Both the position numbers and the translations under genes were made by a program. The notes below the pieces were generated by a model. The model ran no database searches. It was given only the letters and a program-made list of their open reading frames with translations, and was not told the DNA's origin. From NCBI GenBank assembly GCA_020746835.1, contig JAGPNK010000003.1, positions 2,418,001 through 2,482,000 on the forward strand: DNA of 64,000 nt, written 5' to 3'. Positions 55,222-64,000 of the stretch are shown here, piece after piece (the stretch's first letter is position 1; each line of letters begins with the position of its first letter). Source of the stretch: Stachybotrys elegans. Its lineage: Eukaryota; Ascomycota; Sordariomycetes; Hypocreales; Stachybotryaceae.

Positions 55222-55750
55222 TCACCCCGACTTTGCTTTACCTAGGCCCGGCGCTGCCTCAAACTTTGCCCTCCAAGCGTCCATCTGGAACATGTCGATG
55301 CACTGCAACGCACTTGGATTTCCATGCTCTGGATCTGCTCCGCCCTCGAGCAGGGCCTTGGCAACCGACATTGTCAGCCGTGTGTTCTCAAAGACTGGCA
55401 GAAGCGTACCTCAATCACCGAATCTTCCTTCTTGAAGACAGCACCAGCCAAGGGACTCTGGCCTCTGTCATTGGCTCTGTTTGGGTCTGCACCATGCTGA
55501 ATCAAGAGTTTGACAAGCTCAGCATGGCCGTGGTAGGCAGCCAGCATGAGCTGGTATCGCATCAGCCATGTCCGGGATCATGGAGGCTCATCCCTACCAG
55601 CGTGTCGCCCTTCTCGTTGGTCATGTTGGCCGGCAGACCAGCTGGCAACGCTTGCTCAAAGATGGGGATGTCGCCGCTCCTTGCCGCATCGTACAATCTC
55701 GCCGCCAGCGCGATTGCCTGGGGAGGCAGAGCGCCCGAAGAGTCGTCCAT
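55222..55750 (-). CDS. Small ankyrin-repeat protein
   Basis: Exons on the minus strand: 55598-55750, 55410-55550, 55222-55356; introns of 47 and 53 nt; 142 residues. About two and a half ankyrin repeats: LYDAARSGDIPIFEQALPAG, GDTLLMLAAYHGHAELVKLL (formed by splice 1), IQHGADPNRANDRGQSPLAG and ALLEGGADPEHGNPSALQCI. The second intron needs an AAG acceptor, with a CTGAC branch site 20 nt before it. It resembles short fungal ankyrin proteins of the S. pombe SPAC105/yeast Yar1 type; Yar1 chaperones ribosomal protein uS3, but this assignment is only a possibility. An in-frame upstream ATG at 55828 would add 26 residues. Confidence 0.8.
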
Positions 55751-56860
55751 GATGACTGTCGATAAACGGATATGCGATGGTAGACTACAGGTCTGTGATG
55801 GACAAAATGTCGAAAGCGTAGTGGGCATTGCCCGAATGGGTAATTAATACAGCGACACAGCATCAATTTGGTCGACGCTAACACTACATATCTAACAATA
55901 TATACACATACCTATCAAAGCCCATCCTGGTAACTGTATGCAGAAGTGGATATATACAGCTGCTGGTTGCTGGATAATATGGTTCTTTGTCACGGGGAGG
56001 TGGTAAGAGAAGCTGGGTATTATTCCTCCTGGCGATATACCCGCTGCTGGATATATTTAACCGACTGGAAGGCGAGTGGCAACATCCGCTACCTATGTAC
56101 CTATGATGGCGATCGAATTCTCCCATGGGCATTATGCAATCCCGCTGCGCCTCGGAACCTACCTATCAGCACCCAGCATGCAGCAAGGACAAGGGAGGTA
56201 ATTCTGGGTGGCATGATGTGATGGGATGGTCAGATGGTCATGCTGATAGCCAATAGCCGTGACGTCAAAGCCAAAGCTACCTACTATACTTCAGCGCCAA
56301 CAAAGTTCAAGCTTTCACCCTCTTTCCTATCATTCACACTTCTCACTTCTCCTCATTTCACGCATAACAGTCGACGACGCCTCCACGCAAAGCACCCGCA
56401 CAACATACCACCATGCTGCAGCCGCATCGCCCAGAAACGCCCAAGCCCTCGGCGCCACTCCCCACGGAACCTGTCATCGGGGAGGGCGAGGCGACAACCG
56501 ATTTCTGACGTGTCAACCACACCCTTTCCAATTTGGTTTTGTGGTTATGCAAGGCTCTACAGGTGCGCGGTTTCTCCCAACACGTGGTCTGTGGCGTGAA
56601 CTGACCAGACTCAAGTTTGATACCCAGTCGTCTTCAAGAGCCTCTATTCAATATTGTATTTCACGGAAACTTGTCTTGGGGATGTTCAATGTATGAACTC
56701 GGTATGGATTCTGTATACACAAAATACAAACGAATGCCTGATTTAGGTTACTTGGTCCTTCCATGTGCTATACGAGCCACCAACCACGCTCGACTGTCTG
56801 TGTCATCAACATCATCAGACAGCGCATTGCATGTATATACGCCTCATCTATCTCGTGCAA
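55751..56860. other. Intergenic region with a candidate micro-ORF
   Basis: 1.1 kb between the ankyrin gene start and the GH20 stop. On the plus strand a C/T-rich leader (56311-56370) precedes an ATG with good context at 56413 (ACCACCATGC), which opens a 31-codon frame. Otherwise nothing. Confidence 0.45.
56413..56508 (+). CDS. Candidate 31-residue peptide
   Basis: ATG in strong context after a pyrimidine-rich, promoter-like leader. The frame is Pro/Glu-rich (MLQPHRPETPKPSAPLP...) and stops at 56508. No span, signal peptide or family. It may be a short coding transcript, a first exon of something longer, or chance. Confidence 0.2.
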   Translation: MLQPHRPETPKPSAPLPTEPVIGEGEATTDF

Positions 56861-59128
56861 TCATGAAAGAAACGCAGCGACCATAAGCGCCACAGTGGCC
56901 ATCGCCACCCCCGGCAGCTCCGCACTCTTGGCGCCGCGGCCAGGAACCGGAGGCGCTGGCGGTTCGTTGCCCGTCAGCGAGTCGTTGAATCGCCCGCTCA
57001 CAGTCAGGGCCTGCAGACCAGTGCCCGTCACCTTGTCGAGGGGAGCTACGAATGCCATTTGGCTCCAGCTGAACCGCGTGTTGCGGCCGCCAAACACAAA
57101 CACCTCGAATCGCCCTGCGAATCGCTCGTTGACCCAGGCCACGCTGCCATGCTCTGCGTCCGTAGAGATGGTGATGGTCATCGAGCCCCTTGGTACCGGG
57201 ATCGTCACCGGCTCATGCGTGGAGGACGAAAGATTGGCCCAGATACGGCCTGGGTGGCCCGGGTCCAGCTGCATGGCATCCTGCTCCGTCACCTCTCTCA
57301 GGGGATAAACATAGCCGTCGGCCTCGAATACCAAGCTGCCGTCTTCTCCCAGGGTAAGTGTGTTGTCTGGACCAGACAGCGCAAAGGGACCATTGACTGT
57401 CAGCTTCATTGTGTAGTTGAGTCCCTTGCTGCCACTTCCAAGTTCTACCTCATCGCCGTCGGAGCTGCGGGACCAGGTGAGCAGCGGACCAGTCGCATTT
57501 CTAGGCGCGGGTAGGACTCGGTCGAGATTTTGGCCCGGAGCAAGAGGCGAGAACCAGTCAATAGTCGGCGCGACGTCTTCTGCAACCAGCTCCGGTCCTC
57601 GCGAACCGCTCCACGCGCGGGCTCCCACCAGGGCAATGCCACGACGCATGGCATAGTACGCCTCTAGCTGCGTAGAAGCATCCGGACCGTTGTCGTTCCA
57701 GGCAGCCATTATGGCTCCCTTGTTCTTGACTTCGTCGTCAGCCACCTGCAGCGAAGTGTTGACCTGGTTGAAGTCGGCAGGGCCCCATTGCCAGCCGGAC
57801 TCGTGGGCAAAGTTCAGCACACGCGACTCGTTGAAGAACTGAGGATACCGCGCCGGAAAGATGGGATCGTGATCATTTTTAATCGACATGTATGCCCACC
57901 AGTCCTGCGAGTTGACAATGTCGTGGCCATCCTCTATGAGGACGATGGGGTCTGATTGTCCGTACTGCCAGTGCTGAACGACAATATCCGTGGAGATGGT
58001 AATGTTCTCGACGGGCTCGTCCATGGGAGTGCCCCAGATACGAACTCGCTTGCCCGATGTCTCGTTGACCCAAGTTGACATTTCATTGACAAAGTTGATG
58101 TAGTCATCCGCATAGATCCGGTCGTACTCGTCGGCCCCGACGTGAACCTCCTTGGTTTCAAACCAAGGGAGGAACTCGGCCCAGATGCGCTTGATGGTGG
58201 GGACGGTCTCGGGATGCGAGAGATTGAGCAGGTCGCGCTTCTCGAGAGACAGCTCGGGCTTCCACTTGGTCACATACAGACAATGACCGGGCGCCTCTAT
58301 CTCTGGAATCACAGTCACGCCCCGAGCCGCGCAGTGGCTCTGGAAGTCGGCATAGTCCTCCCGGGACAGCGTCTCGTTCTCTCGTCCGTGTAGGATACCC
58401 AAGAGGGACTCGTCCTCGGGCAGCAGAGAAAAATGCGAGTAGACGTCCTGCCAGGACTCGTTGTGGCCGCGGTTCAGCGGGTAGTTGTCGCTCAGGTGGT
58501 AGTGGAACTCGCTCATCTTGAAGAAGGAGGCGAAGCTGCACAGCTCCTTGAGCAGCTCGGGCTTGTACCACTTGCGGCCTGCGTCCAGCATGAAGCCCCG
58601 GGTCGCATAGGCTGGAGCATCTACATATCTGCCCGAGGGTATACCATTGGAGCTGGAGATGAGGATATGCTGGAGAAGAGTGCGCGTCCCCCACCACATG
58701 CCACGGGCTCCCGTGCCGCCGATGAAGGCGCCGTTGGCAGACACATCAAGTTCATAGCCCTCCGAGGTGGCCTGGCCGTTTTCGTAGGTAAGAGACGAGC
58801 TGTCGCCCGTGAAGGAGCCGAGAAAGATGCCGCTCGAGTTACGAGGCAAGGTTTCGACACGCTCCAGGGTCCATTCGTCGCCCGTGATCTGGCTGATGTC
58901 CTCCCGGAAGAGGTCGGCAAACTCATACCCGGTTGGGGGGATGAGAGTGAGGCCATCTGTATCCGAGGTGGCAGCAATGCCCTCTTCAATGTAAATAGTC
59001 TTTGAGCCCGAGGCGACGTTCCACGACGCCAAATTTGATACGACTTCTCCTCGAGTAGGAGGCAGAAGTTGAAGGCCAGAGGCGAGGCCGGATGAGACCA
59101 ACAAGGTTACTACGGTCGATAATTGCAT
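56861..59128 (-). CDS. Secreted, probably GPI-anchored GH20 beta-N-acetylhexosaminidase
   Basis: Single exon, 755 residues from the ATG at 59128; an upstream in-frame TTG is ignored. A signal peptide (MQLSTVVTLLVSSGLASG) is followed by a GH20b-like N domain (EGYELDVSANGAFIGGTGAR). The TIM-barrel catalytic domain has PAYATRGFMLDAGRKWY, FHYHLSDNYPLN, VIPEIEAPGHCLYV and the Asp-Glu catalytic pair in HVGADEYD (about 329-336). Trp residues line the pocket (VQHWQYG, GWQWGPADF). Several N-glycosylation sequons are present. The extreme C terminus (ELPGVAMATVALMVAAFLS) is hydrophobic without a basic tail, after a small-residue site, as in GPI-anchor signals. It would remove terminal GlcNAc/GalNAc at the cell surface. 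It is divergent from the phosphoketolase gene. Confidence 0.88.
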   Translation of the reverse strand: MQLSTVVTLLVSSGLASGLQLLPPTRGEVVSNLASWNVASGSKTIYIEEGIAATSDTDGLTLIPPTGYEFADLFREDISQITGDEWTLERVETLPRNSSGIFLGSFTGDSSSLTYENGQATSEGYELDVSANGAFIGGTGARGMWWGTRTLLQHILISSSNGIPSGRYVDAPAYATRGFMLDAGRKWYKPELLKELCSFASFFKMSEFHYHLSDNYPLNRGHNESWQDVYSHFSLLPEDESLLGILHGRENETLSREDYADFQSHCAARGVTVIPEIEAPGHCLYVTKWKPELSLEKRDLLNLSHPETVPTIKRIWAEFLPWFETKEVHVGADEYDRIYADDYINFVNEMSTWVNETSGKRVRIWGTPMDEPVENITISTDIVVQHWQYGQSDPIVLIEDGHDIVNSQDWWAYMSIKNDHDPIFPARYPQFFNESRVLNFAHESGWQWGPADFNQVNTSLQVADDEVKNKGAIMAAWNDNGPDASTQLEAYYAMRRGIALVGARAWSGSRGPELVAEDVAPTIDWFSPLAPGQNLDRVLPAPRNATGPLLTWSRSSDGDEVELGSGSKGLNYTMKLTVNGPFALSGPDNTLTLGEDGSLVFEADGYVYPLREVTEQDAMQLDPGHPGRIWANLSSSTHEPVTIPVPRGSMTITISTDAEHGSVAWVNERFAGRFEVFVFGGRNTRFSWSQMAFVAPLDKVTGTGLQALTVSGRFNDSLTGNEPPAPPVPGRGAKSAELPGVAMATVALMVAAFLS

Positions 59129-59522
59129 GGCGGCGGCCTTGATCTCGCACAATGCAAGCCAACAAACGGTAATTGAGCTGGATGCATGTCAGAGACCAAA
59201 GACTTACCAGCTCGAATTTATACATACAAGGCACGCATGCGACAAGGCGATTGCCTAAACGGACTGCTGCCCCCCTCTCTTGAGGTTGGTTGACCCCCTC
59301 TCGTTATCGTGGTATTACCGTCCCCCACAGTCAAAGTTGCCGATCACTACAAGGGTCGATGTAACAATGCTAGGGCAATTGATATCTTGGCCAAGATCCG
59401 ATGCTACTGTAACAACGCGGAAGTGGGCATTGGTAGAATAGAGGGGCTGGCAAGACATTTGGTGTGAGGGGAAGGCCATAAGAAGAAGAGAGGAGAAAAA
59501 GGAAGGAGGAAAGAAAAAAGAG

Positions 59523-59561
59523 AAAATAAAAATAAAAATAAAAATAAAAATAAAAATAAAT
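59523..59561. repeat. AAAAAT hexamer microsatellite
   Basis: Five to six tandem AAAAAT units about 400 nt upstream of the GH20 start. Confidence 0.85.
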
Positions 59562-60514
59562 GGATGGCATCCTCTTGTCTCCCCGGGGGCTGAGGTTGAT
59601 TGAGTGGTGTGAATGGTTGCTCGGCAGAAAAATACGAGATCGGATGTCTCTGAATAAGTAGACACGGTCGGGATGCACATGAGATTGATGGAGCGCTGTT
59701 TCACCCGACATGGTGGTGACACGGCATCTGGGTTATGAAGCTGTTCTGTCGATTGTTTGGCTGGGGTTAAATTTAGAAGAATTGTTGCATAATACCGGGA
59801 TGGAAAAGGTCGTCACGTCATTCACCGAGGAATCAAGATAAGGAAACCTGCTTGAGTGGCCGTGGTTTGGGATAGCGAGAGGACGGCCGGCCGTGAAAAA
59901 GAGGACCATGCAATCGGACCGCATGCAAGGACCAAGGACTCTGATCAGGCAAGGAAGCTCTAGTTAGTAGTCTGTATAGGCGCACAGTGGAATGTTGGCG
60001 CAAAGAGCGGAGATGCCTCCATCCATGAGCTTGCAATTAACTTTCTATCATATGGTCAGTTGGATAGTAGGCAAAGGAAGATCCGGTACAGCCGTAGATA
60101 ACGTCATGATGGTAAACACAGTTCGGCCAAGACGGCGCGATCAGCCAACTCAACGTTTCGAGGGGCGTCTGTCGCAGCGGCCCGTGGCATTCAGTTCGAT
60201 GAGAGAAGAGAAATGACAAGAGGGAGAGAAGAAGAAAAAAAGGCAAAGAAAGAAAGTGGCCAGCCATCTCGTCTCCCCACCACCACGCAACTCGCCCGCC
60301 AATCAACGGGGCATTGCCGATGCAGTCCAGGAAAATCGAGAAGCGTCTCGCCATGCAGGTCGCAAGCAGGGAGAGGAATTCCTACCGTAGATTCTTGGAT
60401 GGGCGACGGCGGAGGCCGCGTTGGGAGAAGGTGCATTCCGTCCTCAGCCAGTCAGAGGCGGCTTGCATTCTACAGGGTCCTGGCGTGCCTGACAACTGGG
60501 GGGAAACATCAGAC

Positions 60515-60554
60515 CACCTCCTGTCACCTTAGGCCACCTTAGGCCACCTCCTGC
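60515..60554 (+). repeat. Four-unit 10-bp tandem array in the phosphoketolase promoter
   Basis: Units in order: CACCTCCTGT, CACCTTAGGC, CACCTTAGGC, CACCTCCTGC, an A-B-B-A pattern with a period of one helical turn. It lies about 245 bp upstream of the TATAAA and next to a CCAAT box, so it could be a multi-site activator platform. Confidence 0.75.
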
Positions 60555-60797
60555 CGCCCTCCAATCAGCCTCTAGCGGCGCCCAGATCCGCGCCATCCAT
60601 CCGCCGTCTCGGCTCATGACGTCCTGCAAGAGTGGCCTCATACTTCGATGCCGTCCGACAGCTTGCGCACACCTTTCATGGCGATGCGCATTCTTGGCCC
60701 TGCCGCTCGCCTCGGCTGGCTAACAGGTGATGCAGAGCCAGCGACAGCCATGTCCATTCCTCGTCGCCCTTCTCCTCATCCTCCTCGTGCAATGGAC

Positions 60798-60803
60798 TAT
60801 AAA
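60798..60803 (+). promoter_or_regulatory. TATA box of the phosphoketolase gene
   Basis: TATAAA 112 nt before the ATG. A C/A-rich leader with CATCAC repeats follows, typical of a strongly inducible fungal promoter. Confidence 0.55.
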
Positions 60804-60914
60804 GACGTCCAGAGCCTGCTCTCGGCTGTCAATGTCACATCACATCATCACCATCATCACAAATCACAGTCTCTCACACTCACATAACAAATCTCCATCT
60901 TCAACATCATCTTC

Positions 60915-63486
60915 ATGACGGAAGCAGAATCCATCAGCCCCTTTGGCAAGGCCCGGTCGACCGTCAAGGGAAACCCCCTCTCCGACGACGAGGTTGAAAA
61001 GTACAATGACTTCTTCAAGGCCAGCTGCTATCTTGCCCTGGGCATGATCTATCTGCAGAAGAACCCGCTGCTCCGCGAGCCTCTGCAGAAGGACCATCTC
61101 AAGGGCCGTCTCCTGGGACACTTTGGCTCGACCCCGGGCCAGTCCTTTGCCTGGATGCACTTCAACCGCGTCATCCGCAAATATGACCTCGACGCCTACT
61201 TCGTCTCTGGTCCTGGCCATGGCGCTCCCGCCGTACTTGCCCAGTCCTATCTCGAGGGTGTCTACTCCGAGGTCTACCCCGACAAGTCCCAGGACATCGA
61301 GGGCCTGCAGAAGTTCTTCAAGCACTTCTCCTTTCCCGGAGGCATTGGCTCCCATGCCACCCCCGAGACCCCAGGATCTATCCACGAGGGAGGAGAGCTG
61401 GGCTACTCCATCTCCCACGCCTTTGGCAGCGTCTTTGACCATCCCAACCTCATCGCCCTGACTATTGTCGGTGATGGCGAGGCCGAGACGGGTCCTCTGG
61501 CAACAGCATGGCATAGCACCAAGTTCCTCAACCCCATCACCGATGGCGCTGTCCTGCCTGTGCTTCATCTGAACGGGTACAAAATCAACAACCCCACCAT
61601 TCTATCTCGAATCTCTCACAAGGAGCTCGAGCAGCTCTTCGTTGGCTACGGCTGGGAGCCCTACTTTGTCGAGGGCGACGACATCAACACCATGCACCAA
61701 GCCATGGCCGCCACCTTTGAGCACTGCGTCAAGCAAATCACAGAGTACCAGAAGCAGGCCCGCGACTCGGGCAAGGCCTTCCGACCGCGCTGGCCCATGG
61801 TCATCCTCCGCACCCCCAAAGGCTGGACGGGCCCCCGCAAGGTCGACGACAACTACCTCGCCGGCTTCTGGCGCTCCCACCAGGTCCCCATCACCGACCC
61901 GGCCACCAACCCTGAACACCTCAAGATCCTCGAGGAGTGGATGCGCAGCTACGAACCCGACCGCCTCTTCGACGAGGAAGGCCGGCCCCGTGTCCACCAG
62001 GACGAGCTGTGCCCCGTGGGTAACCGCCGCATGAGCGCCAACCCCGTCGCGAATGGCGGGCTCATCAAGAAGCCGCTCCGCATGCCCGACTTCCGTGACT
62101 ACGCCATCAAGATCGAGAGCACGGGCGCCACGCGCGACGGCAGCATGAAGAACATGGCCGTCTTCCTCCGCGACATGATGAAGATGAACATGCACAACTT
62201 TAGGCTCTTTGGACCCGACGAGACCGAGTCCAACAAGCTCGGCGGCATCTACGAAGCCGGCAAGAAGGTTTGGATGGGTGAATACTTTGAGGAAGACAGC
62301 AACGGCGGCAACCTCGCCATGGAGGGTCGGGTCATGGAGATGCTTTCTGAGCACACCTGCGAGGGTTGGCTCGAGGGCTACATCCTCAGTGGCCGCCACG
62401 GTCTGCTCAACAGCTACGAGCCGTTTATTCACGTCATCGACTCCATGGTTAACCAGGTAAGCAGTGCAGTGCCAACGTCCAATTCCTTCATCAAAGCTGA
62501 CACATTTCGCAGCACTGCAAGTGGATCGAAAAGTGCCTCGAAATTGAATGGCGAGCCAAGATTGCCTCGCTCAACATTCTCCTTACAGGACTGTGCTGGT
62601 CCCAGAGCCACAACGGCTTCACGCACCAGGACCCTGGATTCCTCGACGTCGTCGTCAACAAGAGCCCTGAAGTCGTCCGCATCTACCTTCCCCCCGACGG
62701 CAACTGCCTTCTGTCTGGTAAGTCGATACCCAGTCATCACTTATACACCACACCACCATTCTCGCTAACACGTCTTCAGTCATGGATCACTGCCTTCGCT
62801 CCAACAACTACGTCAATGTTGTCATTGCCGACAAGCAGGACCACCTGCAGTACCTGGACATGAACTCGGCCATTGAGCACTGCACCAAAGGCATTGGCAT
62901 CTGGCCGCAGTTCAGCACCGACGCCGGCCAGGAGCCCGATGTGGTCATGGCCTCGTGCGGAGACGTACCGACGCGCGAGTCGCTCGCCGCCGTCGACCTG
63001 CTGCTCGAGCACTTCCCGGAGCTCAAGGTCCGCTTCGTCAACTGTGTCGACCTCTTCAAGCTCATCCACCCGAGCGACCACGCCCACGGCCTCAGCGACA
63101 CCGAATGGGTCAGCCTCTTCACGGCCGACAAGCCCATCATTTTCAACTTCCACAGCTACCCGTGGCTCGTCCACCGCCTCACCTACAAGCGGCCTGGCAG
63201 CATCAACATCCACGTCCGCGGCTACAAGGAAAAGGGCAACATCGATACCCCGCTCGAGCTCGCCATCCGCAACGCCTCGGACCGCTTCAGCCTCGCCATT
63301 GCCGCCATCGACCGCATGCCGCACCTCAAGAACCGCGGCTCTTGGGCGCGCCAGGCCCTGCTCAACGCGCAGATCCAGGCCCTCAACACGGCGCACGAGA
63401 CGGGACTGGACTCGCAGGACATCACGCAGTGGACGTGGAAGCGCAATGGCCGTCTCTGGCACGGGAACGGCCGGAACGGGGCTTAA
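60915..63486 (+). CDS. Xylulose-5-phosphate/fructose-6-phosphate phosphoketolase
   Basis: Exons 60915-62456, 62513-62717, 62780-63486; introns of 56 and 62 nt; 817 residues, full family length. The ThDP-dependent XFP signatures are present: [60 protein letters not shown], the ThDP/Mg site [20 protein letters not shown] with [47 protein letters not shown] and [10 protein letters not shown]. The C-terminal domain is intact ([18 protein letters not shown]). It splits xylulose-5-P (or fructose-6-P) with phosphate into acetyl-phosphate and glyceraldehyde-3-P (or erythrose-4-P), a shortcut to acetyl units when paired with acetate kinase or phosphotransacetylase. Fungal copies are thought to be of bacterial origin; neither partner gene is in this window. 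Confidence 0.95.
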
Positions 63487-63819
63487 CGTGGATACAAGCG
63501 GATTTGCAGCGGTGGCTGCTTCTTGATAATCTTCACTCGCTCTCTTTTTACGATTTCTACTGGTTTAACGAAGTTTGGAGATGACAAATAGGAGTTATAG
63601 ATTGTGCATGTTTCATATGTCAAGTATATTCATTAGTTTCTCAAACGGCTTTCAAGATATTTTAATACGTTCACCTCTTCATTGTCTGTCGTTGCTCAGG
63701 CCCTGCACAACAGGGCAACCATTATTGCTCGCCTCTGCAAACGCTTACTCTATCATATGTGCTTTCACTTGATAATACCTTCAGAATGCGCGACACAACA
63801 GTATTACCCGGGTACTGCT
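63487..63819. terminator. Convergent 3' regions of phosphoketolase and GNAT gene
   Basis: 333 bp of AT-rich sequence between convergent stops. No gene seen. Confidence 0.5.
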
Positions 63820-64000
63820 TCATCCCTGCCCTTGATCCTCTTCTTTCCTTGCATCCCTCAGCATGTGCCACGTCGTGATACCCGGCTCAAAGTCCGACAC
63901 AGCAAGCGTCTTGAAGCCATACCGCTCGTACAGCCCCCTCCCCTTGGCGCTTGCATTCGTATACGCCACCCAGCCTTCCTGGTCGGCCCTCTGCACGCCA
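63820..64000 (-). CDS. GNAT-family N-acetyltransferase (5' part missing)
   Basis: The last 60 residues of a frame that continues beyond the right edge: GVQRADQEGWVAYTNASAKG, then RGLYERYGFKTLAVSDFEPG and TTWHMLRDARKEE before the stop. The ASxxGxxLYERYGFK pattern followed by a short beta strand is the conserved end of fungal GNAT acetyltransferases, where the Tyr/Arg-Tyr-Gly-Phe helix closes over acetyl-CoA. The substrate cannot be inferred. Confidence 0.8.
   Translation of the reverse strand, partial: GVQRADQEGWVAYTNASAKGRGLYERYGFKTLAVSDFEPGITTWHMLRDARKEEDQGQG

Larger units (their letters stand above)
59129..60914. promoter_or_regulatory. Divergent intergenic region GH20 / phosphoketolase
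   Basis: 1.79 kb without a gene. It holds an AAAAAT repeat (59523-59561), CCAAT boxes at 60299-60303 and 60561-60565, a four-unit ten-base tandem array (60515-60554) and a TATAAA at 60798-60803. All but the first lie on the phosphoketolase side. Confidence 0.6.

Noticed and set aside
56861..64000. Possible metabolic gene cluster (GH20, phosphoketolase, GNAT)
   Set aside because: No shared pathway, no transporter or regulator nearby, and the intergenic distances are large.

Overview
The window is nuclear DNA of a filamentous ascomycete, most likely a Sordariomycete. Genes are dense and on both strands. Most carry one to five short introns (about 45-150 nt) with GTNNGT donors, CTNAC/TACTAA-type branch sites and YAG acceptors. 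Coding sequence is GC-rich, and the best protein matches from memory are fungal. I assembled the exon structures by hand; in every multi-exon model except the broken kinase gene the summed exon length is divisible by three. No rRNA, tRNA, CRISPR or intact transposon was seen.

Left part (1-22.2 kb) is a conserved housekeeping block: a GH5 steryl-beta-glucosidase-like enzyme (cut by the left edge), SKI3, RMI1, VPS51, a NIF3-family protein, a BOL2-like protein, the AP-1 beta subunit, a hidden 52-residue membrane microprotein, DNA ligase I (CDC9), eIF3k, TSR4 and the chaperonin subunit CCT6. Many neighbours form divergent pairs with 340-480 bp shared promoters or convergent pairs about 100-250 bp apart.

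Middle part (22.7-33.4 kb) holds a large DUF4470/MYND-finger protein, a gene-poor and apparently AT-richer stretch with an F-box protein, and an ACE2/SWI5-type C2H2 regulator with a long upstream region. Then come a four-CBS/PB1 membrane-anchored protein, the mitochondrial ribosomal protein uS2m (MRP4) and an SPT10-like GNAT protein with an integrase-type HHCC finger.

From 43 to 49 kb lies a more accessory-looking stretch: an F-box protein, an FHA-domain protein kinase whose reading frame is broken in a G10 run inside its ATP loop, and a divergent unknown protein with a basic tail. The right part carries a type II membrane glycosyltransferase-like protein, the chaperonin subunit CCT7, a small ankyrin protein, a secreted and probably GPI-anchored GH20 hexosaminidase, a phosphoketolase with an unusual tandem-repeat promoter, and the 3' end of a GNAT acetyltransferase.

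Functionally the set covers RNA decay (SKI3), genome maintenance (RMI1, CDC9), trafficking (VPS51, AP-1), chaperonin (CCT6, CCT7), ribosome production and translation (TSR4, eIF3k, MRP4), transcription (ACE2, SPT10) and carbon or cell-wall metabolism (GH5, GH20, phosphoketolase). It is not a biosynthetic cluster. The best leads for something undescribed are the microprotein at 14.1 kb, the FHA kinase/unknown-protein pair at 45-49 kb, an optional in-frame intron in ACE2, and the A-B-B-A ten-base tandem array upstream of phosphoketolase.
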